Positions 1-14,500 are shown, counted from the first letter of the stretch. The stretch is 64,000 nucleotides of DNA from Siphonodentalium dalli (GCA_032622095.1 CP136064.1:45769573-45833572), one strand, 5' to 3'. The notes: a model not told the origin generated them from the sequence alone. Numbers and translations are program-made.

Positions 1-1133
1 CCTTGTTTTCTTTCACGAAATAATCCAATTTGTCCATGTATGATCCATCAACTATTAACAGATCTGACAGTGCCTCACAAGTACTGTCCACAGATGGCTT
101 TACTCTGCTAAAATCCAAAACATGTGTCTGAAACACCTTACTCAGCTTTGTGAGGAATGGAAGAATGTCCATCAGCATGTGTGTGATTGCCACAAATTTG
201 AATTGATGAATCTCTTTCAACAACCCAATAGCAACTGGTGAGTTGTCGTCTTCCAGAACAGAAATCAAGGCAGGGTACCTCCGGTACCGAATTTCAACAG
301 CTCTTCCTAAACTCAACCAACGAACTGCGTGAACTTGGGCAAACTTCAAGTTTGGCATGTTTAACAACAATTGAATTTCTCTCAACTTGTTGCTACGAAG
401 AGCTGAACTGCTGAAGAAGTAAAATATGCTGGCGACTGTCCTGTTATATTTAACTAGCTCAGGAACCAGTTTGGCAGCCTGAGATGATGCCAAACTACAC
501 CTGTGAGCTGCACAATGAATGCCAATAAGAGCCGAATTTGTCCTTGCCCGAAGCTGCACAACAACACCCTTGACACGACCAGTCATCACACTGGCACCAT
601 CACTTCCCACAGCAATTAGCTTTGTTTTGTCATGTTATATTTCTTTAGTGTTTTGAGAATAATGTTAACTAGAATGTCAGCAGTTGCCGATCCACTCGTA
701 ATTTCAACGTTTTCCAGCAAACAAGTCTTCACTACACCAGCATGGAAATACTGTAGATATAACAACAGACATTTTTGGTTTATACGGTCCGTACTCTCGT
801 CAAGAATTAAACAATAGCTGTCTGCTGACTGAACTTCAGAAAGTTTTTCTTCAAGGATAACCTCCGCTAGAGAACTTTGAAATTGAGTTAATGAAACTTC
901 GCTTTTGTAACTCAGATAATTTCCCTGTATCGTTTCTACTCCCAAAGAACTAACAAGATCGATCATATGGGAGAATTCTTCCTTCGGCAGCTCGCGTTTT
1001 GCAATGTGGTAGGCAGTCTTAAGATATGTGATGATATGCTCCTCATCTTTCAACAGCTTCTCCGTAATTATTTTTTGCATTGGTTGTTGAATGGCCAGCT
1101 TACTTTTTGTGACGTCGGTGACATGTGATTCAG
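1..1133 (-). pseudogene. hAT-like gene, exon 2 (frameshift near 620)
   Basis: The acceptor TTTTAG (complement of 1134-1139) gives ESHVTDVTKSKLAIQQPMQK in phase with exon 1. The frame is open to a TAA at 618-616. Homology resumes one frame over with KLIAVGSDGASVMTGRVKG and stays open to the window edge (about 205 codons). A one-base loss or two-base gain around 619-625 explains the break. Confidence 0.65.
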
Positions 1134-1536
1134 CTAAAATACAAACGGAACATAAATAGCGACGTATAGATATATACTGTAATACAGTCATAAAATAGTA
1201 CAGCATACATTACTTATCACGGAAAAATGCGTTATCTCTTGCTCAATCTGACTATAGTTCATGTTAATGTGACCATGTTTGAGAAACAAAGTAAAACTGT
1301 AGATTTATTGGCGACGGGGAATCTGTGAAACATAAAACGTATACAATACGTTTTTACAAGCAATATATTAATATAGAGTTGTCTTTCATCCATTGTGGAG
1401 TGTAACAGAATGACCACATGATATCTACATGAAACGTGCGCAAAATGCTTTGGAAAATTAAATTTAGAGTTACCCATCTTCCAATTGTCAGTGGATGATA
1501 AATGTACTTAGCAAATAATTTTTTTTTTATACTTAC

Positions 1537-1825
1537 ATTCGTTGTGACGAGCGTGATTTGTAGTTTTTGAAGGTTTATCATGACCTCGAGAATAAGCATT
1601 GTCGAGTTTTGCAGCGCGACACACGGAACAGTGCCATTTATTGTTGTCGTCTTTGACATACCAATCAAAGGCATTTTGAGAAAGTTTTTTACAGAACTTT
1701 TTCGACGGTGACTGAGTGTCGGTTTCAACATCGCGTTTCCGTTTAGAAGACGGAGAGTTTGACACCCAAGATGTTAGCGACATCTTGTTAGCAGAATGAA
1801 TACTGTCTTCCGTGTTAGCTTCCAT
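1537..1825 (-). pseudogene. hAT-like gene, exon 1
   Basis: Starts MEANTEDSIHSANKMSLTS and ends in phase 1 (289 nt) at a consensus donor, the complement of acttac at 1531-1536. It holds a lysine/arginine-rich stretch (SSKRKRD) and a CxxC...HxxxH-like zinc finger, probably of BED/TTF type. The phase matches the acceptor of the next exon exactly, which supports the splice model. Confidence 0.6.
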
Positions 1826-2333
1826 ATATATAGTACTATTCTAGACTGCGTCTGCGAAAATCAACCAATGTACTTGACGACAAAAGCACTCTATACAGTT
1901 AAACCGCTTGCGTAAACCCATTTGTCTTCATAAATGAACTAAGTATCTTCTATTCATCTGTTCTTAATTACGAGCGAACTATTCTCACTTCCATTTCTCA
2001 CCTCATTAACATACCGTCGGCCTATTGACATGTGAGACGATGTAATAACCCCAAGCTCATCGCCGTCTGCCGGCCTATACAAACACTGATATCCCGACAA
2101 GCGCTAAAATTACAAGGCGACTTAAATTTCGCCTCAGAGCTAAACTAGGGCGACTTCCGCTGGCCTAGGGCGAGAACTTCGCCTTTGTCGCCTTGTAAAA
2201 TGAGCCCTGGTTATCATAATATGAAACTGTCCAAAAAAAATTCACGCACTGCTTTTTCTTCATTTTAATCATGAAAATTATGTAGTACCATTCACATTTC
2301 AGAGCGACGACAGCTCTAGATTTTCTTCCCATA
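1826..2333. other. no gene recognised
   Basis: This AT-rich stretch lies between the hAT-like gene and the first visible PEX5 exon. No coding exon or clear repeat boundary was seen. An upstream PEX5 exon is not evident here. Confidence 0.4.
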
Positions 2334-2414
2334 GCCATATTTCCGACTAAATCCTGAAAAATTACCCATAATTCTGCTGTGGTTAAGGAGTCGATTATTG
2401 AGGACATTACTGTA
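2334..2414. mobile_element. Family T (Tc1/mariner-like MITE) fragment
   Basis: One half of the palindromic family seen in full at 40211-40427: it runs from gccatatttccgac through aattctgctgtgg to cattactgta. Only 24 bases separate its end from the first base of the PEX5 exon at 2439. Confidence 0.75.
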
Positions 2415-2438
2415 CATTATCTATATTTAACTATTCAG

Positions 2439-2558
2439 TTTATGAAGTTTGTTAAGAAGATAGGAGATGGTGAGCTGACTGTGAAGGACAATCAGGTCGT
2501 TGAGAACACACCAGACAAACAAGCTGAAGCTTGGGTCGACCAATTCGAGCGTGACCGA
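2439..2558 (+). CDS. PEX5: PEX5 exon ([10 protein letters not shown]...WVDQF)
   Basis: Acceptor ctattcag, donor gtaagt, 120 nt, phase 0 to 0. It encodes [15 protein letters not shown] through to [13 protein letters not shown], matching the vertebrate KFVRQIGEG...AWVDQF segment. WVDQF is a diaromatic pentapeptide expected to bind PEX14 or PEX13. Confidence 0.95.
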
Positions 2559-5500
2559 GTAAGTTACTGATTTATGTCATTTTATGATTTATTACACGCT
2601 TGTTCCTAGAAGTACAGTGTTATTGCTGTTCCATATTTACAAATCCGTATGGAACTTACGTTCCATATGCATCTCGTTGACGTAAAATGACGTAATGACG
2701 TTCGCCTCAACCATGAAACTGGAACTATTTAAATAAAAGAATCCATCACACATGACAAACACGCCCTGTATGAGCCTAAATAAACCTTCTAATCCTGTAT
2801 TTTTAATGCACAGATTCTAGGAGGTGAAGCGTGTAATAAACACAGAACGACACGATGTGTAAATGGGTTTGTCGATACAGCACTCGTGCTGTCGCGGATG
2901 GATAGAACTCGAGGCGCAAGTTCTATCCTTCCGCGACAGCACGAGTGCCGTATCGACAAACCCATTTACACATCGTGTCGTTCTGTGTTTTTATTTATAC
3001 TCAAGCCTTGAAATAGAGTGTCTGTCATGTGCAGAACGAGGTCCCCAGAGGGAGAATTTAGCGTACAGTGTTCTAGTATCACTAAATTCACCCTATGGGG
3101 ACCTCATTCTGCTTAAGTCTCATCTTCGGAGAATTTTATTGCAGTCTCAATTCAACATTGTTTTTAGTTATTTTTCCCTATTGATTAGTTTCTATATCCC
3201 CTACTTTGCAGAAGATAAAATGCATAATCGAGGTGATTAATGGGTGACCAACACCAACTTCAATCTGACCCTAGGTCTCCCATAGCAGTTGACCCCAGAA
3301 GGTGAATTTGGTGATGCTAGCATGTTGTATGGGATAGCGTCACTAAATTCACCCTCTGGGGACCTGATTCTGCAAGGCTTGTTTATACCTAGCTAATTAA
3401 TGGGACTCAAAGCCTTCGAAGCAAGTTCATGCGATATAACATAAAAATCTGCTAAACAGCTTTCATCAACAATTATATGAAAAAATAGATAACTTTTGTT
3501 CTTCTTTTCATTATTAATAACTCATCTTTAACGAGATTTCGCATATTGAAACCATTGTTATGTACTAAGTGCTGTTACCGACCAATCTCCACCAAAGTAT
3601 AGTCAAAATTTGATGGTACAACATTGGAAAAGGTCAAAGTATTGAAAATTATATTTTCATATTTAGACTAAAATGTTTGAACTTACAACGTGATCAGCGA
3701 TGTTTGTTGACAAATCATCAAGGAATTCAACATGTGAAATTTCATTTTTGGAAAACTTTTTCAGTAATGAATATAAGAAGGAAGTTTATCTATTTCTCTA
3801 TCTGTTCTTTGTAATAGTGGTGATGTTTTTAAAGACTTACATAATTTTTGCACATTTACTCACTGTGAGTGCCTTGGGTCCCTGTAGCAATACATATCTA
3901 AGTTCTCAGGATACTATATAGATGTAAATTGGAAAACGGGAGAAGGACTTTTTAGTTTTATGGAAATTTAAGTATGTACAGATATCTTTATGAAATAATA
4001 TCTTCAATTTTCTAAGCGATCTATATAATTTCTAAACCAGTACCCTTTTATTTGACCATTAAAATAAAATGTCTGTGTTCTCAGGCAATCAGATCCCCTT
4101 AGTTGCTATATCTTAAACACAAACCCTTCTAAAGTCTTCCCTAACCTCAAATAAACAACAATAACAACATTCTGTTGCCACGAATCGATGTGCTCATTTA
4201 TTGAGGATGCCATACTACAAAAATACATCCAGGGTACGCACAATCGAGGCAATTAATATTTCACTCACATTATTTTTCATAATAACAATATCAATTTATA
4301 ATATGGTATATTCACATATTCAAAAAAGTGGCCACACAAAATACTAAATTATTTCTCCCTACTCTCCTATTCTAATGTTCCATAGCCGTTCAGGATAAAC
4401 TAATTTTTGAAGAAAAAAAACCTATGGATACCTGTCTCCAGAAAACTGTACAAGTGCCATTTACTTCTACACAACATAATTGGTGTCCAGAGTTTATACA
4501 AATAAATACTAAAAACTTGATATAAGTACTCAATTGTGTTTACATAAATCTTTTTAAACATCGCAAATAAGCACACTTAGGTGCAAGATTATCAAAATAC
4601 CTTTTTGTTTGTAAATTTTGCATGAAAACTGACTCTATACATAATATCTGCTATCATTTACTAACACATCACGTCACTAATATATGGGACTCTCCAATGG
4701 TTAATACTCTTTAGTTGTTTATTTCATGCAATGGTACAAGACATAATTTACCCACTATGCTTGGCGAAACTTGGGAAAATATAATTTTTAAAAGTCAAAG
4801 ATATAATTGAGATTGTGTTCTCAACAGTTGATAAATTCTAGATTAAGTTGCAATTAATACTATTTAATTTCATGTTTCATGTTCCGAATTTACTGAAGCA
4901 GACTATTTCGCCTATTTGCATGGTTATAACTTTAGTTATTTCCACTTAGAAAAATTGAAGCCTCTGAAAGGCCAATGCCGGAAAAAAGGGATTTGTCTGG
5001 CTGTCGTCTGCTCATATATCCTTAACATCCCTCCAAAGGAATAATAGACCATTCCAATGTTTACTTTTATTACTGAGAGGGAGAATCCATTTAGTAAAGA
5101 GAGGGTTAATCTTATAATTACAGAACAGTAAGTCCTTGTCTGACACATGGCAAGAGGAGTTTTCTGATGCCGTCGGAACACATGATGAAAAGTTTTGGGA
5201 TAATCTACAGTCACATTGGGATGATATAGATAAGTAAGTGAAAAATACTGTTTCAGGTATATATGACATTGTATTATGACATTTCCATTGTTAGAGTTTA
5301 TTTGTCAATGCCCTCTTAATTTTAGAATGCCCAGATCATATTTTATACAACATATTCCATATTCACACCAAAACTTCCCCCATCATTGAGAATAATACAC
5401 TGCCAGTACAGACCAGATCAAAACTAATCATAGAATACACATCGGTACCTTGTCAAAAACAACATGTTCACAGTTTATTTGACCGGATTAGTTGAAAATA

Positions 5501-8500
5501 CAATGTTTTTGACCTTCCTGTTTCAAATGGTATATAATATTAAACATGTTGTTAATGTGATCTGGGGATTCAAAAACTAAGTAGGCATTTAAGTACAAAA
5601 CATTTATGTCTTACAACTTCAGTTTAGTTTGTGAATAAATGGCTTAGAGTTCACACGTCTTGTTAATTTAATAAGTAATAACAAAATACACTTCTTTCTA
5701 AACATGAAGTATTAGGATAAGTTACAATCACAATGGGATGATATTGATATGTATGTGAGTTATAAACGATGTTATTCTACATATGATGAGAAGTATTAGG
5801 ATAAGTTGCAATCACAATGGGATGATATGGTTAAGCATTTAATTACATCATATCTTTTTCTATCCTTTGTGTAAAACACCAAATGCTGTAGATTAAACAA
5901 GGTACTGGTGAGCCACATACATGTGCTACAATATCTTCAATATGACTCTCTGCCACAGAAAAAACATGCTTCCCTGTCACCAATGTTAATTTTTCTGAGT
6001 CACATAGTGGTATTCAATGATAAAATGAGAGTAATTGGCACCTACATGTTAAAGTAAAAACGAAAAAATCAGGCATGGGTGGGTGAAAGATAAGCTGTTA
6101 TTATCCATCATGACCTGGGATATGGGATGCAAAAATCTCACCCCCGGGGCCTGATATTTCAGTAAGACACTAGGCTTGCCGAATGTCCTGGACCAAATAT
6201 TTGGCCCCGAGAGTGATATTTTTCCATGCTTACATCCCAGCTCATGCTATGAATAATTTTTCTCCCAACCCAATAGCCTCATTCTGATTTTTTTGTTTTA
6301 TACCAATCTGGCACATTGTGGCACATTCATATTGATATGAAGTCTTTACAACTAGACTAACTGTGTATTCCATGCAAAATGTCCCTAGCGGTCCCATTAG
6401 AAAAGTGAACATGTTTGTGTTTATTAACTTTATGTGATAGAAAAATGATAGTTTGATGAGTTCAAGAATTTATTGCAACGATGACAATTTTTTGTAAGTA
6501 AATTATTTTGTTTGTCATTTCTGAATGTCTATTGTTTACATGTTACGAAATGTACAAGTACTGCCTGTTTCACTTTGGAGAATTGGCCTTCCATTTGATA
6601 GAATGTGTTCTCACATATAGTCAGTTATGGTGCATTTTATGCAATTCTGCATTTGCAAGTGGGCTTATGTTGAAGATTCTCCATGTTTAATCAGGCATAT
6701 CCCCATTTTCATTAGCGTCCACAAAATCGTCCTTATTTATTGACATGAAAATTACTGTTGGTCGCCATTGTTTTAGTTTTACACAAGACATGCTGATGGC
6801 TCGCTAAAATAGTTCTGGCTTTAAATTAAGTATGTAAATCAGCTACATGGGTGGAATGAGACAGCATGTGGGAGATAGGAATATTTCACATAGCTACCTC
6901 ACACGGGCTGCCTGTGCTAAAATGTGTAGAGGGTGGGAGAAAAAGTTATGTGCATGGGAGGGGGATATAAGCTGTTACACATGTATACACTTCTGAAACT
7001 GTGATATCATATGCATGCTTTACCAATAATCTTTGAAAACTTTTTGTAGTACAGCTTGGTTTCTTATGATACAAAACATGGTTATTTTGCAATTATGATA
7101 TATTGCTCTTTTGCAGGGAGACCGATGGCCATCCGTGGCTGACAGATTTTGAAAAGACTGAACCATATAAGGTAGTGTTGACCATTTATCTTATTTGTCC
7201 CCCGAAAAAATTATTTTTTGGGGACTATAGAAACGGGCTCTGTCCGTCCGTCCGTCCATCACACTTTTGAGTACCTTCATGGTGTAATCATCTCCTCCTA
7301 CAGATTTCATCCCAGAGATTTGAAACTTCAGAATATTGTTGCCCATATATTGAAGATGTGCAACATGTATATAGATGACTGAACAATTATTTTTTGACAG
7401 AGTTATTAACCCTTTTCGACTTAGAAATTTTCAACATTTGTTTTAATTTTCTGTATGAGGGTACCTTCATGGTGTAATCAACTCCTCCTACAGTTTTGAT
7501 CGTAGCTATTTGAAACTTAAGAGTATTGTTACCCACATATTGGAGATGTGCAACATGTATATAGATGATGGAAAAATTATTCTTTTACGGCGTTATTAAC
7601 CCTTTTCGACCAAGAAAATTTCAACATTTTTTTTAATTTCTTTAACAAAGCGGCATCGACTTGCCTTGTTTTCGGGGGACCCTGTGGTCTGCTGACCTTT
7701 TATTATATTTAGAAATAATTCTTGTTTTTATTAAGTTTTATGCAGTCATAACTGAACAGTTTGAAGACAAATTTTATAACGAGTAACTTTATCTTCAAAT
7801 GTTTCGGTTATAACTCATAAATTTAATCGAAACAAAAATTATTTCTTATTATTTAATCACAGTGTTCATCAAAAACATCTAGTTTCCCCAATAATTATCC
7901 ATAAAATTAGATAAGTTCTTTGCGATCAACAATTATGCCTTGGGAATTGACACCTGTCTATCCAGTTGCAGAGAAACTTAATTTTCTTCATTTTCATTGA
8001 TCAGTTTTAATTGAAATCAACAAGGCTGTCATCATTCCAAACACACGTGGGGCTGATGTTTGCACACCTACTCTTTCTGGAAGAGTGACAGATACCAAAT
8101 AACCCTTTCATGAATTATATATGCGAATCGCACAATGTAGTTTAAATAATATAAATAATGAGGAAATGTAAAAATAGCCTATAATTTATAGCAATATAAA
8201 ATTGAGACTTGGCTCATGTCGTGAAGAATGAAACTTTTGGACTGTTCGTGATGTACTCTTCAATACTAAGTGTCATACTTACTCAACATAGGGAGTAAAC
8301 GTCTGAACCTGAAGAATACAGCATAAAAGAATCTTTGTCTAATATATATAGATGGTTCGCAACTGCTTCATTAAAACAGAACACCCGGTCCCATTCAAAA
8401 TCATAGTTTTTATAATGCTCATTCCCGGGGTTTAAACAGACATCATTCAGACACGATTTCATCCAGTAGAAAGTTACTAGTAGTAGACATGTGAATAGCA

Positions 8501-11500
8501 AAATATGTAGCAACAATAGAGACATTAAAGGGATTACACAGTCTTTAAATGGGGGTCAATCATGCACGTGGCTGCCTATTGATACACAGGTCAAGAACAC
8601 ACAGCATTTATTTGTGAATTGGCTGCTCTTATGAAAATTGAATTCTCAGATACTAATAAATATTTTGTTTAAATGTTGGACATGGAATAAAATAAAGACA
8701 CGCAGTGAGGATAGGTGTGTTTATTTCTTTATACCAGATTTTTTTTGATTTTATCACATGGAGTTAAGTTTCTCAACCCAACCCATAATCGCTGCTTATT
8801 CCTCCAAATTCTGCTGAAAATATGACCCTCATTGACTTACTGATGTACAAGTTGCAGGAAAGTTTTGATAGGGCAAATTGGGTAAAAAAGATTGTGACTT
8901 ATCCACTGGCCATTACGGTATGAGTTTTTTGTTCAACTGAGAAACATATAACGCTGGATGAGAGAAGTGTTCAGTTTGATTATTCATTTTATTTCATAAT
9001 TGTCTTATGGAAATCACCAATGACATAAACTCTAATATATCTCTTCTTCAGTTAGAGAAATTACGATATATGTTATTTCTACTATTTCAGCCATTTTGAA
9101 AAAATTGGAGAAATTGAATGGTTTTTGCATAGACATCAATTTTGAGTAGTCTATTTTATATTAGTAAAACGATTACCTAAATTCGTTATTAACATTTATT
9201 AATTTCCTGATGTCATTATAATGTAACAGCACAATGGTGAAAAATTACATACATAATTCGTAAAAGTTTCATTCATGGTCATACCTTTCCTTAAAGTCTG
9301 TCTGACATGATCCACTAAAAGTTCAAGTTTCAAATAACCTTTGATCTTTATTTTGCAGGAATATAAATTTGAAGAGGACAATCCACTTATTGATGCCAAC
9401 AATCCATTTGATGCAGGTATGGAGAAACTGAAGCTTGGTGACATTCCGAGTGCAGTTCGACTGTTTGAATCTGCTGTGCAGAAAGATAACACACACGAAA
9501 TGGTGAGAATTAGTTACAGCATCTATATTAATCTCTCGTGCAAGTCAATTTAGAGTCCCTCGTCCACATCAACCTGGGATATTGGCTCTTTTAGATGGTG
9601 GGATGGGATGAAGATCCTTGTCTCTCCAATGGGAGACTCGTATATATAATAGAATGCACTGGCATAGGATATTTAATGCTGCACCAGCCATGAAAGGGTA
9701 AAAATATAACTGCAAGTCATGTTATCAAATAAAATTGCCTTATTTGTATATTTGCAGTACACAGAAGGTATTTGGGAGTCCAATGATGTAAAATATTTGT
9801 ATCTTTGATCTCCGCATACTGTATGTACTAAATGAATCAAATAATTGTTTCCCTCTGATATTTGTTTCTTAATTTTAAATTAATGTGAACACTGTCTTTA
9901 ACCCTTTCATGACATGCGCTGCGAGCTGCATCATTAGAGATCCTGTGCCATTCCATCTCTTATATATGCAAGTCTCTCATATGGAGCCTTGCATATATAA
10001 GAGAATGCACTAGCTTACCAGGTCAAGGTAAATATTGTTAGGCAAATGTATTCTCTTATAGATGCGAGACTCCCTATAAAAGAGAATGTATTGGCACAAT
10101 GTTTTCACAAAATTTCAGGAATCTCCAGGCTTGGAAGGGTTAATACTCATTCTGAGTCAGTTATCATCTCTCTTGTGAAATTACATAAAACTTATGACTT
10201 ATACAAGGTATAGTTTTAATACTTAATATTGTTAATTCTGAATTTCAGGCATGGCAGTACCTAGGCACATCGCAGGCGGAGAATGAACAAGAACCTTTAG
10301 CCATAGCTGCCTTGAAAGAGTAATATCACTAGTGTTTCAATATATTCTCATAAGGCCTCTTCTAAATTGCACATATATTTGTTGAGTTGCTAATCTATTA
10401 TATATTTTGGAACTTCTGTCTGCCTGTCTGTGTGTGTATGTATGTGTGTTATAGACTCAAAAACTTCTCGACTGATCCAGCTCAAATTTGATATGTAGGC
10501 CTACTTTGATCCCGGGAGCAATATGGGCGGGCCCAATTTCACGTGCAACTGTGTCCTTGACCTTGCTCATATACACTCATATAGGCATGTTTCTGGACCG
10601 ACCGAAGAATAGTTTGTCCAGACACTGTATATTCTGCCCAGACGGAGGCGATCACAAAGAAATCCCTAAATAGCCCGGACGAAGTCGGGCACATCAGCGA
10701 GTTATTATATATATTATATATCATTGGAAAGGGGAAAATTTATTCAGGGTTCCAGACCTCCAGTTACACTATCAGCGTGCAATATCTTATTTATCATCAC
10801 TTTTAACTTTTCTTCCACTGAAAACATGTTGAAAATAATTGGGAAATATAAACTAATCTTATAAATATAAAAAATGTCAAAATTAAAGATCCACGGTCCG
10901 ATTTGACAGCAATTAGTTCAGAATTTCCTAAGCCTATTTCTGCTTACCAGGTAAAAAAAAAAAAATACTTGCAATCGGCATCAATCGTATCATGCAGTCA
11001 TTTAGGAAATCCACAAAATCATACATAAGTAATATTTTGAAAACCAAGCCTTGAAATAGGGTGTCTGTCATTTGCAAAATGAGGTTCCCAGAGGGTGAAT
11101 TTAGTGATGCTACCCCGCATAGTGGGCTAGCATCACCAAATTCACCCTCTGGGAACCTCATTCTGCTGAGGTGTAAACAGAATGAGGTCCCCAGAGGGTG
11201 AATTTGGTGATGCTAGCCCGCTATGCGGGGTAGCATCACTAAATTCACCCTCTGGGGACCTCATTCTGCAAATGACAGACACCATATTTCAAAGCTTGTT
11301 GAAAACAAATGCAAAAGCTCATAATTGAGAAAACTCTTTATTATTTACTGCTTTTAGACGACAAAATCATGCATGCTCATTATAAGAGGCAATCATTGTC
11401 ATTTTTACTAGGCTGACAAAAATACAGAACATGTCAAAACATCCTTTATTGAAAGTTCATAGCTGGCTATCAAAACTTCCAATTAATGGGCTCATGGGTC

Positions 11501-14500
11501 CATCTGATATGTGTAAAATTTCTGGTATAGAAAATGAACAGATGTTTTTTTTGATGGTGTCAAATCAGACATATCATCTTTAACACTATATAACGAAAAT
11601 GATCTTTTATTGTCAAAACATAATTTCAATAGAAAATTTATATGTTACAAAGCTTGATAAAACTGTCAGTTCAAGAAAACAGAGAGCAAAAGAAGAGGAG
11701 AAGTTCAGTTGACATTACACAATGCATGAGAGTAACATTTAATTTTTAAATGATGGAAGAAACCTCTAATAGGGGTAGGAGCTTGCACATCACCTCAACT
11801 ACCATTAAGAATAAATTATCTTTATTTCAGATGCCTTTCTCTAAACCCCGACAATCTGACGGCGCTGATGTCTCTTGCTGTGAGTTATACTAATGAGTCA
11901 CTGGGATCATACGCGTGCAACACTCTCCGCAGCTGGATTCAGAAAAATCCCAAATATTCACTATTAGATAACACTAAACTGGAGGAATTGCCATTAACTT
12001 CATCATTTGCTTCCAGGTAAGCCCACAACTATGGATATGTTACTCTAAAAAAGCTGAAAATTTCAATTTTTTTCAGATTTGAAAAAATAAAACAATTCTA
12101 TGAATTTTTTTCTGCGAAGTTCCGAATGTAAGTCTTAGAAATGTTGCAGAAATGATTTTGAGTGACCTAGAAAATATTCTTACAGTGGCATACGCTAATT
12201 AAATATTAAAGGCGTCTTATGTTTACAATATTTTCCTTAATTTTTTTTAGCATTAATATTGCAGCCAATCTGATGAAAGTTTAGTGAATGTTTTGTATTT
12301 GGATATTTAATATTGCCCTTCAAGTAATTATACCTGTAACCACTTGTGCAACATTGTTGCATATACAAGAACCTTTGTCTAATGAAGCCATGTATATAAT
12401 CACAATATACATTTTATTCCTTTTTATTAGTTCCACGCTTTCGTGTCATTCGTGACGTCATGTGGGGCGAGGGTTAGACTCACCATTGCTTGAGTATCGC
12501 TAAGCAAGGTGACTTGTCCACTGCAACGTCGAAACACCGCTAGCCTTTCAACCAATCAAATTCACACATTTCAATAAAATCGAAAGTATTTGTAATTATA
12601 TAGTCACAATATACATTTTATTCTCTGTTTTAGTCATATAATCTTATAACACATAGTATAGCAAGGCTTATATATAATGTGAGCCATCAGCAGATATAAA
12701 TTAAGATTGAGTCGTTCTTTATTAGTCGAGTTTTTTTCCAAAACTCGACTTATAGTTTGATGAGGGATGGTGTGCTGGCGGGCGGGCGGCGGACGAACGG
12801 GCGGGCGACGTGTTTTGCTTATAACTCAACCGTTAATTTTGGTGTGTGAGTACATATCCATGCACGTAAGCTGCAGACAGAAAATCGGGTTCGTCCGCAC
12901 ATTTATTACAGAGTTATGGCCCTTTGCCATTTTTCACTGATTTTAGGCTCGTTAGCGCAACAACTTCAACAAACGTTATCCGATTTGATTGAAATTTGGT
13001 ATATAGGTGTCTCCCAAGAATATCTCGGATGAGTTCGAAAACCGGCCTGGTCCGATAAAATTTGATAGAGTTATGGCCCTTAATTAGTCATTTTTCACAA
13101 ATTTTCAGCTCGTTAGCGCGATAACTTCAACAAATGTTATCCAATTTGATTGAAATTTGGTATATAGGTGTCTCCCAAGAATGTCGAGTTCGAAAACCGG
13201 CCAGGTCCGATAAAATTTGATAGAGTTATGGCCCTTAATTAGTCATTTTTCACGAATTTTCAGCTCGTTAGCGCGATAACTTCAACAAACGTTATCCGAT
13301 TTGATTGAAATTTGGTATATAGGTGTCTCCCAAGAATGTCGAGTTCGAAAACCGGCCAGGTCCGATAAAATTTGATAGAGTTATGGCCCTTAATTAGTCA
13401 TTTTTCACGAATTTTCAGCTCGTTAGCGCGATAACTTCAACAAACGTTATCCGATTTGATTGAAATTTGGTATATAGGTGTCTCCCAAGAATATCTCGGA
13501 CGAGTTCGAAAACCGGCCTGGTCCGATAAAATTTGATAGAGTTATGGCCCTTAATTAGTCATTTTTCACGAATTTTCAGCTCGTTAGCGCGATAACTTCA
13601 ACAAACGTTATCCAATTTGATTGAAATTTGGTATATAGGTGTCTCCCAAGAATATCTCGGTCGAGTTCGAAAACTGGCCAGGTCCGATAAAATTTGATAG
13701 AGTTATGGCCCTTAATTAGTCATTTTTTCACAAATTTTCAGCTCGTTAGCACGATAATTTAACAAACATCATCCTATTTGATTGAAATTTTGATATATAG
13801 GTGTCTCCCAAGAATGTCGAGTTAGAAAACCGGCCCGGTCCGATAAAATTTGATACGAGTTATGGTCCTTAAGTAGTCATTTTGTACAAATTTTTAGCTC
13901 GTTAGCGCGATAACTTCAACAAACGTCATCCGATTCAACTAAAATTTGGTATATAAGTGTCTTCTAATAATATACTGGACGAGTTCGAAAACCAGCCTGG
14001 CCCAATAAAATTTGATAGAGTTATGGCCCTTAATTAGTCATTTTTCGTGAATTTTTAGCTCGTTAGTGCGATAACTTCAACAAACGTCCTCCGATTTGTT
14101 TAAAATTTGGAATAGACATACTTGCCAAGAATATTTTGGACGAGTTCGAAAACCAGCCTGGCCCGATAAAATTTGATGGAGTTATGGCCCTTAATTAGTC
14201 ATTTTTCGATTTTACCTATTAATTAGTCTACCGATACTGATGCACACCAATTGGCGGTAGCCACCAGCGGTAAGCCACCGAAAACGAGACACAGCATCTC
14301 TGATGCCACCTCTTGTTTTTATTTTTAACAGCACAGAACACGAAGAAGTGAAGAATATTTATATAGAAGCAGCAAGACTCTCACCAAATGAAATAGATGA
14401 AAATGTCCAGGTATTTATGTTTTCTAATGTAACATCATCTTAAATCTTTCTATACTAAATACTCATTGACAAGTAGTTCCTGTAGGAAATGTTCAGATAA

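Larger units (their letters stand above)
1..1825 (-). pseudogene. hAT-transposase-like gene with N-terminal zinc finger, frameshifted, 3' part outside window
   Basis: Read on the - strand. A start at 1825 opens a basic N-terminus with a zinc-finger-like segment (WHCSVC followed by NHARH). A GTAAGT donor follows, then a second exon with the catalytic-core style motifs LILDESTD, VGSDGASVMTGRVKG, HCAAHRCSLASSQA and HAVRWLSLGRAVE. These are typical of hAT-derived proteins of the ZNF862/C17orf113-like, DUF4371-like group. The frame breaks near 619-622: upstream runs into TAA at 618-616, and the rest is open in another frame from about 622 to base 1. The C-terminal dimerisation region would lie left of base 1. 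It is antisense to PEX5 and probably sits in a PEX5 intron. It could be a decayed transposon copy, or a domesticated gene with an assembly error at the frameshift. Confidence 0.7.

Noticed and set aside
5012-5269. 85-codon frame on the - strand
   Set aside because: It is the antisense shadow of the PEX5 exon at 5124-5233 plus the flanking MITE.
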